A stretch of DNA of 50,782 nucleotides from an uncultured bacterium. Lineage in GTDB: Bacteria; UBP6; UBA1177. The stretch is taken from NCBI GenBank assembly GCA_905235605.1, contig CAJOMF010000025.1, positions 1 to 50,782 of the forward strand, in the 5' to 3' direction. Under the pieces are notes generated by a model. That model was not told the DNA's origin, searched no databases, and saw only the letters and a list, made by a program, of their open reading frames with translations. Below are positions 17,501-25,600 of this stretch, piece after piece. The position numbers and the translations under genes were made by a program. The first letter of the stretch is position 1, and each line of letters starts with the position of its first letter.

Positions 17501-17683
17501 ATCCGGAAGCACGACACAGTTGACTGGCAGACAAACACGGACATTCACAACAAAATCGCCCAGGATATAGATGATCTTTTCTACAAGTTCGAAAAAGAGA
17601 ATGGTTTTAAAGTTGGTTTTGACGTTATTGATAAAATTATTGAAAATATTGTAATCGTTGCTTTGAAAAGATTTGGTAGATAA
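14558..17683 (+). CDS. hsdR: Type I restriction enzyme, endonuclease/translocase subunit
   Basis: 1,041 residues. The N-terminal HSDR_N nuclease has the PD-(D/E)xK residues Asp158 ('RPDIVLF') and Glu172-Cys-Lys174 ('VIECKAP'). The SF2 motor follows: Walker A 'HTQGSGKSLTM' at ~315, motif II Asp415-Glu-Ser-His418 ('VDESHRTQYG'), motif III 'FTGTPLM', and 'QAIARANRICDGK' for motif VI. The C-terminal ~350 residues are helical and would bind the methylase core. The enzyme translocates DNA with ATP and cuts unmodified foreign DNA at a distance. All catalytic motifs look intact, so the system is probably active provided hsdM and hsdS are expressed. The ATG overlaps the AlbA-type stop by four bases. 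Confidence 0.96.
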   Translation: MSYLNQSDLYLEDNISKYPAIELLCKMGYKYISPVECMTQRGTSYNVLLKDILRRKLNEINQFKFGEAIYKFSSDNVEKAISDLDEPDPLTEGLIRTSEKIYDSLMLGKSYLEKVADGTSKSFNLKYIDWEKPENNVFHVTEEFSCDSWDRQHNARPDIVLFVNGIPFAVIECKAPVISEDQAVEQTIRNQGKDYIPQLFKYAQIVAATNKNSVKYATAGTGKKFWSVWKEQETEWQERLVDQLVAGRKITEQDKNIVSLFEPERVMKLVKYFVVYDANVKKIARYQQFFAVEEIMKTIKTDNKSGNRQGGVIWHTQGSGKSLTMVMVSKYILETMRSCNPRVIVVTDRKELDRQIAKTFSHTRLSPARATSGSNLFDLIKEGKTDIITTVINKFSAVENRRLKEYSRDIFVLVDESHRTQYGELQTKMRTVFPNACYIGFTGTPLMKKERNTLARFDDKMIHSYTIRDGEADKTIVPLIYEGKFVEQNVDEKNIDLWFDKITKRLNDAQRTELKNKWSRLKHLHSADARISRIALDINEDFRIGYKDTGFKAMLACNFKRDAVRYHNVFEELGDLTTAVVISSPDMREGAEEVDDESKNELVVKFWNKMMAQYGDADSYEETLKNKFIDGDIDILIVCSKLLTGFDAPLTQVIYIDKELKEHGLLQAIARANRICDGKDYGLIVDYRGLLEKLDEAMELYSGGGLDGFNPEDIQGVVIDVMKCVGKLRESYSQLVELFEPVQNKADTEETELFLADEKKRAGFYDRLCCFGRDLATVLNSERAYSAFENDKAEIAKYKSAFVFYSKVRRSVKIRYADSIDNREYEAQMQNLLDKYMSVEGIRNITNPVDILDREGMARELQELGSERSKADAIAAHLTKSIKEKHDENPAYYESFSKRIKDALEAYKNRVITETEYLDRMKAIMKDYREGNSNISYPEKIKNDIHAQAFYGVIAAVLDDVVDISANIDVISDLSLEITKIIRKHDTVDWQTNTDIHNKIAQDIDDLFYKFEKENGFKVGFDVIDKIIENIVIVALKRFGR

Positions 17684-17786
17684 TTTTATATATTGCAAAA
17701 ATAATTTTAAGAATTTTTCTAAATATTTGTAAAATTAAAATTTGTGAATAAAATGTGTGGCGGTTTTTGTTTAAGGTAAGAAATAA

Positions 17787-18494
17787 ATGCAGCACCAGCT
17801 TGAAATAAACGGCAGGATCCTGGAATACACTCTTGAGAGGAAGAAGGTGAAAAACCTGAATCTGAGGATAAGGCGGGACGGAAGCGTCTATGTTTCGGCA
17901 GACAAGTCTGTTCCGCTGGATTACATCGAGAATTTTTTGAGGTCGAAATCGGACTTTATTTCCAAGGCGGTCGAGCATTATTCCGAAATTGTGTCACGGA
18001 AAGAATCGCCGAAAAAATATGTGGACGGGGAATCGTTCCGTGTTCTCGGGCATGATCTGAGGCTGAAGGTGCTGCGCGGGGCAAAAAACGAAGTGAAAAG
18101 TGACGGCGTTTTCATAACTTTGAGGGTAAAAGATCCTTTTGATACGGATATGAAAGAGCGCGTTTTCCGCAAGTGGTTCAGGGATCTATGCCGTGAGACT
18201 GTGACTGAACTCTGCAAAGCGGCGTATCCGAAATTCAGCAAGTACGGTGTCGCCTTTCCGGAAATAAAATTCAGGAACATGGTCTCGCGCTGGGGAAGCT
18301 GCATGCCGCGTGGAAAAAGCGTGACCTTCAACTACGCACTCGCAACGGTCCCGGTCTCATGCATCGAATATGTCGTCATGCACGAATTCACCCATTTTCT
18401 GCATCTTAACCATTCGCCTGATTTTTACCGTCAGCTTGCGGTTTTCATGCCTGACTGGAGTGAGAGAAAAAAACTTCTTGAAAAAAGTGTGTGA
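17787..18494 (+). CDS. YgjP/SprT-like zinc metallopeptidase (DUF45)
   Basis: 235 residues. DUF45/YgjP-type features: N-terminal 'NLRIRRDGSVYVSADKSVP', the conserved 'RWGSCMPRGKSVTFNYALA' and the zinc site 'HEFTHFLHLNHSPDFY', giving His199-Glu200-x-x-His203 and His209. The fold is a minigluzincin peptidase and the physiological substrate is unknown. In many bacteria the gene directly follows or sits inside type I restriction operons, as here, 103 bp after hsdR, so I treat it as the last gene of the island. The preceding gap is very AT-rich and may carry a promoter, but I see no convincing boxes. Confidence 0.9.
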   Translation: MQHQLEINGRILEYTLERKKVKNLNLRIRRDGSVYVSADKSVPLDYIENFLRSKSDFISKAVEHYSEIVSRKESPKKYVDGESFRVLGHDLRLKVLRGAKNEVKSDGVFITLRVKDPFDTDMKERVFRKWFRDLCRETVTELCKAAYPKFSKYGVAFPEIKFRNMVSRWGSCMPRGKSVTFNYALATVPVSCIEYVVMHEFTHFLHLNHSPDFYRQLAVFMPDWSERKKLLEKSV

Positions 18495-18530
18495 AAATCA
18501 CTTGATTTTTTGGAAAAATACAGCATGCTG

Positions 18531-18572
18531 TTTTCGATGAAAAAGGGAGCGCATTCCTGTTTTCATCGAAAA
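18531..18572. other. 13-bp inverted repeat (hairpin) before the DUF4143 ATPase gene
   Basis: TTTTCGATGAAAA (18531-18543) and TTTTCATCGAAAA (18560-18572) are exact reverse complements with a 16-base loop. It lies after the metallopeptidase stop and 20 bp before the ATPase ATG. It could end the restriction transcript, since the right arm ends in A's and starts with T's on both strands, or control the ATPase. Confidence 0.6.
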
Positions 18573-18592
18573 TTCATGCAGTGGAGGTGTTT

Positions 18593-19849
18593 ATGTATAA
18601 AAAGCGCACTATTGAGCAAACGATTTTGGAAATGGGCGAATCTTTTCCGTGCATTGTTGTTTACGGTCCGCGACAAGTAGGAAAATCTACGACTCTTGAT
18701 TATATTTTCCCCGAGAGCATGAACAGAGTTACTCTTGACGATCTTGCCGACCGGAATCTTGCACGTGAAAATCCTAAACTTTTTTTAGAAATGAATCCGT
18801 GGCCTGTAATTATAGATGAAATTCAAAAAGTTCCGGAACTTCTTGATGAGATAAAAATCAAAATTGACGATCAGCGGAGGATCTGGCTCCAAAACGGTGA
18901 AGAACGGCAGCTGATGTATATTCTCACCGGATCAAACCGCTTTGAACTGCAGGAAGGTATTTCAGAATCTTTGGCAGGTCGATGCGGAATTATAGAGATG
19001 TTGTCGTTTTCACAAATGGAAAAATTTGGAATTCCCTCTGAACCTTTTACTCCTAAAATTGAAGAACTTATTTACCGCGCTCAAAAAACAACGGTTCGGT
19101 ATCGGACAAGAAGTCAGATTTTTGAAGATATTTTTAACGGCGGAATGCCGGATATTTGCACCGGGGTTTCAAAAAGAGAGGCGTATTTCAAATCCTACGT
19201 TAACACTTATATCGAAAAAGATGTGCGTAAACTCATTTCCGCTTCAAACGAAACTCAGTTCAGAAATTTTATTTCCATTGTGGCTCTGCGCACGGCACAG
19301 GAAGTGCATTATGACGAGATTGCCTGTGCTGTCGGAATTGATGTCAAAACATGCAAACGATGGCTTTCGATCCTTGAAACTTCCGGAATAATTTATTTTC
19401 TGCAGCCGTATATGGCAAAAGTTTCAAACCGGATCATAAAAGCTCCCAAGCTTTATTTTACCGATACCGGATTATGCGCTTTCCTTTGCAAATGGCCGGA
19501 TGCAAAAATGCTTGAAAATTGTGCTATGAGCGGGGCGTTTTTTGAAACCTTCGTTGTAAGTGAAATATTAAAGAATTTCTTTGCATTCAATAAAAATCCG
19601 CGGGACTATCTTTATTACTACCGCGATATCGACCAGAAAGAAATCGATCTGCTCTATGTGGATGAAACAGGAATTTATCCGATTGAAATAAAAAAAGGAG
19701 TCTCTCCGAAAAATCCCGACAAAAATTTCAAAGTCCTGCAAAAGTACAAAAAAGAAGTAAATCGTGGGCTTGTGATTGACTGCTGTGACAAAATAAGGGC
19801 TTTGAATGAAAATTCATTCTGTTTCCCGGCTTATTTACTTGGAATATAA
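18593..19849 (+). CDS. AAA ATPase with C-terminal DUF4143
   Basis: 418 residues from the ATG at 18593 (GGAGG 6 bases upstream); an upstream GTG at 18581 would include the ribosome site and is less likely. Walker A is 'GPRQVGKST' (25-33), Walker B 'PVIIDEIQKVPELL', sensor 'ILTGSNRF', then 'LAGRCGIIEMLSFSQ'. The DUF4143 part (~200-360) carries 'YVNTYIEKDVRKL', 'YFTDTGLCAFL' and a PD-(D/E)xK-like 'EIDLLYVDETGIYPIEIKK' that may be a nuclease-fold remnant. These ATPases are very common and mobile in gut bacteria and archaea; their function is unclear. Its 3' end overlaps the convergent phosphatase gene by 19 bp. Confidence 0.88.
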   Translation: MYKKRTIEQTILEMGESFPCIVVYGPRQVGKSTTLDYIFPESMNRVTLDDLADRNLARENPKLFLEMNPWPVIIDEIQKVPELLDEIKIKIDDQRRIWLQNGEERQLMYILTGSNRFELQEGISESLAGRCGIIEMLSFSQMEKFGIPSEPFTPKIEELIYRAQKTTVRYRTRSQIFEDIFNGGMPDICTGVSKREAYFKSYVNTYIEKDVRKLISASNETQFRNFISIVALRTAQEVHYDEIACAVGIDVKTCKRWLSILETSGIIYFLQPYMAKVSNRIIKAPKLYFTDTGLCAFLCKWPDAKMLENCAMSGAFFETFVVSEILKNFFAFNKNPRDYLYYYRDIDQKEIDLLYVDETGIYPIEIKKGVSPKNPDKNFKVLQKYKKEVNRGLVIDCCDKIRALNENSFCFPAYLLGI

Positions 19850-20295
19850 TTCAGGCTTTTGAGCAGTGCGTTGCACCCTTTTGTGACATCGTTCCATGTT
19901 GCGTCGAAATCGCCTGTATACCATGGATCGGCGACGTCACGGTTCAATCCGGCATAGTTGAGAAGAAGTTTTATCTTGTTTTCAGGGTCACCGCCGCAGA
20001 TGCGTGTCATGTTGCTGATATTCGCGCTGTCCATGCCGATGAGAAGATCGAATTTCGCGTAATCGCCTTTATTCATCTGTCTTGCAGTTTTTCCGGCGCA
20101 ACCGATCCCGTGTTCTGCGAGTTTCCTTTTTGCGGGAGGATAGACGGGATTTCCGATCTCTTCGGTGCTTGTCGCGGCAGATTCTATCTCGAATTTATCG
20201 GACAATCCGGCATCTTCGACGAGTTTTTTCACCACAAATTCAGCCATGGGACTGCGGCAGATGTTGCCGTGACAGACAAAAAGTATTTTTATCAT
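19831..20295 (-). CDS. Low-molecular-weight protein tyrosine phosphatase
   Basis: 154 residues, normal for the family. The P-loop C-x5-R is at Cys8-Arg14 ('FVCHGNICRSPMAEFV'), and the general-acid Asp is in 'VADPWYTGDFDATW'. It hydrolyses phosphotyrosine or small phosphoesters in the cytoplasm; in other bacteria it often controls exopolysaccharide export or acts in arsenate reduction. It follows the ketosynthase without a gap: the ketosynthase 3' end carries the GAGGAG ribosome site, then TAA directly followed by ATG. The two are therefore one operon. Whether the enzyme has a role in the polyene pathway is not shown. Confidence 0.93.
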   Translation of the reverse strand: MIKILFVCHGNICRSPMAEFVVKKLVEDAGLSDKFEIESAATSTEEIGNPVYPPAKRKLAEHGIGCAGKTARQMNKGDYAKFDLLIGMDSANISNMTRICGGDPENKIKLLLNYAGLNRDVADPWYTGDFDATWNDVTKGCNALLKSLNYIPSK

Positions 20296-21474
20296 TTACT
20301 CCTCTTTTTTTATGACAAGGCACGCATTCGCGCCGCCGAAAGCGAACGAGTTCGAAAGACAAATTTTTGTTTGATATAAGTTATCGTTTTTATTAACGAA
20401 ATTGAGTTTTGGCATTTCGTCGTCGAAAACTCCGTCCCAGATCTGCGGCGGCAGTACATTGTTTGTGACCGCAGCAAAGCAGATCGCGAGCTCAAGCGCG
20501 CCGGCGGCTCCCAAAGTGTGGCCGGTAATCGGTTTTGTGGTGGAGCAGTGGACTTTGTAAGCTCCGAAAACGGCGTCAACTGCCTTTGCTTCCATCGAAT
20601 CGTTGAACTTTGTCCCGGTTCCGTGGAGATTGATGTAATCAACTTCTTCCGGCTTTATCTTCGCGTTTGAAAGTGCTTTCTCTATCGCTTTTTTTGCTCC
20701 AATTCCGCTCGGATCGGGGGAAGTCATGTGGTGTGCATCGCAGGATTCGCCGTAACCGAGAAGGCATATTTTGGGCATTGATTCGTCAAGCGGTTCTTTC
20801 GAAAGGACGAAAAACGCCGCGCCGTCACCCAAAGTTATGCCGGATCTATTTTTGCTGAAAGGGTTGGTGATCTTTTCAGATATTGCTTCCAAAGAGGCGA
20901 AACCGTCTAAAGTCGTGTCGGATGCGATGTCGATCCCGCCGGCAACAGCCGCGTCGCACGATCCCGATCTTATGAGTTCAGCAGCTTTTATTATCGCTCC
21001 TGCACTTGAAGAGCACGCCGTCGAAAAGGTGCATGCAGGGCCTTTGGGAGAGTATTTTTCGGCGATGAAAGTCGAAACATAGTCCGCGCCCTGCATTTCG
21101 ATCGAATAATCTTCAGGAAATGTGCCGTTTTCAAAGTATTTCCTGTGTCCCGCAAGGGAAAACTCTGTGCCGTTGTCGCACGATCCGACGCAGACCGCGA
21201 TCCTTTTTTCTCCGTATTTTGACTTTGCTTTTTCGATAATGCTGCCGATCTGGTCAAGTGCTGCCTCTTCGATCCTGATTATTTTCATATCGAATCTGCC
21301 GGATGAGGGGTTCAGCTTCGATTCATCGATTCTGGCTGCGAAAAATGTGCTTCCGGAGAATGTTTCATAGCGTTTTATTCCGCTCTGATCACCCGAAACA
21401 ATTGAAGTGTAAAGTTCTTCCAGATTTGATCCGGCAGATGACATTATTCCGGGTTTTGACAAGTATATTTTCAT
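20296..21474 (-). CDS. 3-oxoacyl-ACP synthase, ApeO-type ketosynthase
   Basis: 392 residues, FabB/FabF-type condensing enzyme. The catalytic triad is complete: Cys154 ('FSTACSSSAGA'), His284 ('NLHGTGTKFND') and His319 ('PITGHTLGAAGA'). The C-terminus has the family 'SNSFAFGGANACLV'. It condenses an acyl starter with malonyl-ACP. The N-terminus lacks the usual 'RVVVTG' opening and begins 'MKIYLSKPGIMSSAG', as in ketosynthases of aryl-polyene clusters (ApeO/COG0304 branch); the subfamily call is inference supported by the ACP, LolA and MMPL genes upstream on the same strand. A GGAGG lies 10 bases before the ATG and a promoter-like sequence at 21510-21537 drives it. Confidence 0.88.
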   Translation of the reverse strand: MKIYLSKPGIMSSAGSNLEELYTSIVSGDQSGIKRYETFSGSTFFAARIDESKLNPSSGRFDMKIIRIEEAALDQIGSIIEKAKSKYGEKRIAVCVGSCDNGTEFSLAGHRKYFENGTFPEDYSIEMQGADYVSTFIAEKYSPKGPACTFSTACSSSAGAIIKAAELIRSGSCDAAVAGGIDIASDTTLDGFASLEAISEKITNPFSKNRSGITLGDGAAFFVLSKEPLDESMPKICLLGYGESCDAHHMTSPDPSGIGAKKAIEKALSNAKIKPEEVDYINLHGTGTKFNDSMEAKAVDAVFGAYKVHCSTTKPITGHTLGAAGALELAICFAAVTNNVLPPQIWDGVFDDEMPKLNFVNKNDNLYQTKICLSNSFAFGGANACLVIKKEE

Positions 21475-21505
21475 ATAATCAAGACCTCCATCAAAAAGTC
21501 ACTTT

Positions 21506-21538
21506 GCGGACTATAGTGAAAAACGGACTAAAAACAAG
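21506..21538. repeat. Promoter-bearing 33-bp repeat, copy A
   Basis: Matches 22541-22573 at 25 of 33 positions in the same orientation, including the 13-base identical core TATAGTGAAAAAC. Together the copies flank the toxin-antitoxin pair. Confidence 0.7.
21510..21537 (-). promoter_or_regulatory. Putative promoter of the ketosynthase-phosphatase operon
   Basis: On the minus strand: -35 TTGTTT (21532-21537), 16-bp spacer, -10 TATAGT (21510-21515). It is embedded in repeat copy A. A start of transcription near 21503 would give a leader of about 30 bases. Confidence 0.5.
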
Positions 21539-21609
21539 TGGTTAGAACCCGCTTTTAGAATAGTTTTCTATGAAAAACAACTGCTTTACTTAAATATTCT
21601 AAAAGAAAT

Positions 21610-21637
21610 TTGAAAAATTTATATTCTTGCCTATAAT
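21610..21637 (+). promoter_or_regulatory. Putative promoter of the Panacea toxin-antitoxin operon
   Basis: -35 TTGAAA (21610-21615), 16-bp spacer, perfect -10 TATAAT (21632-21637). The ATG at 21667 has CAGGAGGTG 4 bases upstream. Confidence 0.65.
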
Positions 21638-21666
21638 ATTCGGGATGTTTATTGCAGGAGGTGAAA

Positions 21667-22146
21667 ATGACACGCATAATCGATGTCGCCGCTTACATAA
21701 TCAGGCAGTATAATGCCGTAACAGGCGAGATTCTTGATGAAATGAAGCTGCATAAACTGCTATATTTCACGCAGCGTGAAACCATTGCGGCTACGGGAGA
21801 ACCTGCATTTAATGAAGTTTTTGAAGGTTGGAAATATGGTCCTGTCAGCAGGGCTGTCCGCGATGTCTGTTTCGAAGGAAAAATTACTGTTCCGACAAAA
21901 GAAATTCCAGAAGAACTTAAATATATCGTCAATAATGTCGTTTTTGAATACGGTCTACTTGATTCGTGGAAACTCAGCGAACTTTCCCACAAAGATTCTT
22001 CATGGCAGAACGCAAGAAAAGGGCTCAATCCGGATGAAAACGGCGAAGTGCCTTTAAGTCTCTATGATATAAGAGCGGATGCGGCAAAGATCCGACCTTA
22101 CGATCATGTCTGGGATATGTATTACGGCGAATTCGACGAGGCTTGA
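21667..22146 (+). CDS. Panacea-domain (SocA/DUF4065) antitoxin
   Basis: 159 residues from the ATG at 21667; the AGGAGGTG upstream rules out the TTG at 21652. Family motifs: 'MKLHKLLYFTQRETIAATGE', 'FEGWKYGPVSRAV', and C-terminal 'LSHKDSSWQNARKG', all standard for Panacea/SocA (also annotated GepA). Proteins of this domain neutralise many unrelated toxins by direct binding. The TGA overlaps the TTG start of the next gene, so the two are coupled. The pair sits alone between two minus-strand operons. Confidence 0.88.
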   Translation: MTRIIDVAAYIIRQYNAVTGEILDEMKLHKLLYFTQRETIAATGEPAFNEVFEGWKYGPVSRAVRDVCFEGKITVPTKEIPEELKYIVNNVVFEYGLLDSWKLSELSHKDSSWQNARKGLNPDENGEVPLSLYDIRADAAKIRPYDHVWDMYYGEFDEA

Positions 22147-22535
22147 GTCAGTTGGTTTCAACAGGCAGAATATATAAAGCCATCGTTCAGTATTTTGACA
22201 GGATCGGAAACAAAATGGCTTTTAAGGCCAGACCTGTTTTGATTCTGGCTCATGCAGATGAGTTCGATTTCGTTGTTCTTCCGGTCTCGACGATTTCAAG
22301 AAAGGAAAATCTCAATAAATATTATGATGTTATGATTGATCCTGAGAAGTATCCGCTCTCAAATCTGATTAAAATTTCCTATGTCAGGACGCATAAGCAG
22401 ATCATTGTTCATGCTGCGGAAATTACTGATGAAATCTGTGATTTAAGGAAAAATTGTCTGCAGCTGTATTCGGAAATTCTTTTAAAAAGGGAAGAGTTCA
22501 GCCGCGAGATCACAAGACAGGCGGCTTTGGAATAA
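22143..22535 (+). CDS. PemK/MazF-like toxin
   Basis: 130 residues if translation begins at TTG 22143, which overlaps the antitoxin TGA; TTG 22152 is also possible, and the next ATG (22215) would remove the first strand. It reads like the MazF/PemK SH3-like fold: 'GRIYKAIVQYFD' at the start, 'KARPVLILAHADEFDFVVLPVSTI' (written here as two parts of the core: RPVLIL and VVLPVSTI), and 'LIKISYVRTHKQIIVH' where MazF has its S-x-v-r-T strand. A role as an mRNA interferase is inferred from fold and from its Panacea partner. The match is weak enough that another small-barrel toxin is possible. Confidence 0.68.
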   Translation: MSQLVSTGRIYKAIVQYFDRIGNKMAFKARPVLILAHADEFDFVVLPVSTISRKENLNKYYDVMIDPEKYPLSNLIKISYVRTHKQIIVHAAEITDEICDLRKNCLQLYSEILLKREEFSREITRQAALE

Positions 22536-22540
22536 TACTC

Positions 22541-22573
22541 GCGAGTTATAGTGAAAAACAACTTGAAAACAAG
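22541..22573 (-). promoter_or_regulatory. Promoter-like repeat, copy B
   Basis: Minus strand: -35 TTGTTT (22567-22572), 16-bp spacer, -10 TATAAC (22545-22550), aligned base for base with the ketosynthase promoter copy A. It follows the end of the large papain-like gene and points through the toxin-antitoxin genes (antisense) towards the ketosynthase. Confidence 0.4.
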
Positions 22574-22611
22574 AGAATGGAGTTTGAAATTAAGAATTTT
22601 ACCTGCTTGTT

Positions 22612-25600
22612 TCAGCTTTTACCACCCGTCATCGGAGCAATTATTCGTATTGTAACCGTCACATGTCGAATTGCAGGTCGCGGTTCCGCTGACAAACCCT
22701 GAATTTGTAGAGACGCAACGTCTAATTCCGTACAATCAATCTGACCTCCATCGCAGACTTCATCACCTTCGACTATGCCGTTTCCGCAAATTGCGGGAAC
22801 ATCGCTGCTCGTTGAGATCCAGATAGTGTTTTCGCCATAAAGATAGGTATATCCGTCGAAAGTATAGACATCCTGAAGCTCTCTGATATCACCCGAAAGC
22901 TCGGTGAAAGAGATGCCTCCGTCTCCGTCGTCTTCAAAGCGGTAGGTTTCGTCATCGCATGAAAGATAAAATCTGCCGTCAGAGCTTCCGACTTCTATCT
23001 CGAAGCATCCGAATAACTCGTTTGCTTTCAAAGTCAGATTTTCTGCATCACGGATCTCTACCGGAGAGAACAAAGCATCTTTGTAAAGTCCGATTTCGCC
23101 GTTTTCTATTGCAAAATCAAGCACTGAGCCGTTGTTTACCGAGGTAAGAACTGAAAGTGTTTCAAGGTCTCTGATTTTTATGCCGTTGTCTTCACCGACA
23201 TAAAGTTTGCCGTTGTAAACTTCTACTTTGTACTGAGAATTGAGAAATGTCGAAACGAACAAAGTTTGTGTAAGCGTGTCGTTTGAAGCGTCGAGTTTGT
23301 AAAGTCCGCTGTTTGTCGCTGCAAAAAGAGTATCGCCGTAAACTTCAAGATCGTTGACTCTGCTGTTTGTAGAGAAGGATGAAACAAGCTCAGGAGAGAT
23401 CGGATCGGAAATGTCGTAAATTTTTATCGCATTATTTGTTCCGACATAAAGCCTGTTGCCTTTTCCGTCCAGGCTGTAAACCGTTGCTCCGGCAGAGAAA
23501 GAGTTGTACCACTGGTGAGCGAACGGAACACATTCGCCGCTTGTTCCGATGCCGCCTTGAAGTGCGGTTCCAGTCTCTTTCAGGCAGTAATCACCGTATA
23601 ACGGATACTCATAATTCGAATTCGGTGTAGTCGAATAAGTAATCTCAATATTTTCAACAAGTTCTGTATTCTGGAACTCAAAAACAGGAAAGAACGGAGT
23701 TTCTTCGATCACTGGATTGAATGCGACCATTTTTCCGTCAACTTCCTGCATTATCACTTTGCGGAAATCGCCCTGCAGCGCATTCGTGACAAGTTGCCAT
23801 GTGTCTGTTTCGGAATCGAAACGCCACATATCTGTCAGAGCTGTATTGTTGAAGTCTGTTCCTCCTGCAAGGAACATATATTTTCCTGTTGTCGCAACAT
23901 TCAGGATATTTCTCTGCGGCGGCATTGTGCCTTGGATTTCCACAAAACTTGTACCATTGAAAGAATACATCTTGAAGTTAGTCGAACTCTGCTCGAGAAG
24001 ATAAAGTTTGCCGTTCAGATAAACGAGTTTTATCAGATCTCCGCTCACTGAAACTGCTCCCAAATCGGTCAGTGTGTAGGTAAGTTCCGGCAGTTCGTTC
24101 AAATTGTTGAGGACTTGCGGAACTTCGCCAACTGATTCGATTGCATAAAGGTGTTTTGTCTGGTCTCTTCTTTCAGCAATGAAAAAATTTGCGGCTACGG
24201 TTTTGACTAAACTCATTGAAACGATATTGTCATCCCAGTTTTCGATTCCTCCGAGTCTGTTCCAGTCTGCACCGCTTCTTGCTGTGTTCAGAACAAGGAA
24301 ATATTCATTCCCGTCTTTTACGACACCCAACATTTCAGCGGGTGTTGCTTCGCTGAATAAAACAAGATTTCCTAAAATTCGGAGTCTCTGGCTTTTAAGC
24401 ATGACATTGTCTCCAAAATCCTTACTGATTTCATATCTCGAAACATAATCATCGGGATAAATATCGTTCATTCCGATGAATTGGATCGGAATATCATAGT
24501 AGCACGATGCACAAAGCTCTACATTCGGCAACTCAACCGGCTCAGAAACCGGAGGAGTAATCATTTTTGTATGATAGTTTAGTTCCATCGGCTCGATGTT
24601 GTATCTTGCCGCACGGGCAAATTTGTTGGTGTTCGTCGGCGGGAAGTAAGCATCGTTGATGACAATATTGTTATCATTGTCATCATCGTTCGTTTCCAAG
24701 TTGTCAGAATCATCCATTTCCAATGCATCGGAATCTTCGGTTTCAGTGATTATGTATGATGGAATATCCTCCAGCTCAGTATTATCGTCTACTGGCAGAA
24801 TACTTGTCGAAAGTGCGTAATACATAGTATTTTCCACATCATAAGCCCCGCCGTTGATAAGGCTTCTACAAAGAGAAGTGTCTGGTATTTCCAAACATTT
24901 GCTTGATTCATACCAGTCTTTTCGCCAGTTCCATTTTGCTTGTACATTAGATGTATTTTTGACCTTGACTGGTTTTCTTGCCGCGTCATTGTTTGGATCA
25001 CCTTCACTGCTTCCGGTATTTCTCAGAAGCCAAGGATCGGGTTCTGGAACCAAGGAAGAAAGATTTAAATCACTCGAGGTTTCAACAATTGAGATTCTTT
25101 TTTGCCAGCTTCTTATTGATTCTTGGCCGAAATCATCGCTTCCATGACTATAACCGAAATTTTTATTTGATATAAAAGAGCCTCCTTCTTTTTCCGAAGT
25201 TGAGCAATATCCTTGCGTCCCCCAATTGTTACGTTCCATATCTATGTGATCTATTGCACAATAATGCACAGCAGCATTGCACTCGCTTCCACGATAAACC
25301 GCATCGTTTGAATTACCTGTATCAGTAATCATTATATCATCTGTGCAATATGCCAATTTTCTGCCGCTCATTACAGGCATCGTTAATTCGACTGTTGCAT
25401 ATTTGTTAAATTCTCTTCTTAAAGGTGTCGTAGGAGAAATGGACATTTGCCAGTCATCGCCTTTGGTGTTTGTGATTTTACTGTTTGCAAAACCTTGATG
25501 CCACAATGATAACGGAAAATAATCGCACATATCACCTCTTCCGTCCAAGTCGCTGTCTGGCTGCATTCTATAAACATATTTCATCGGAATTATTATCGGA

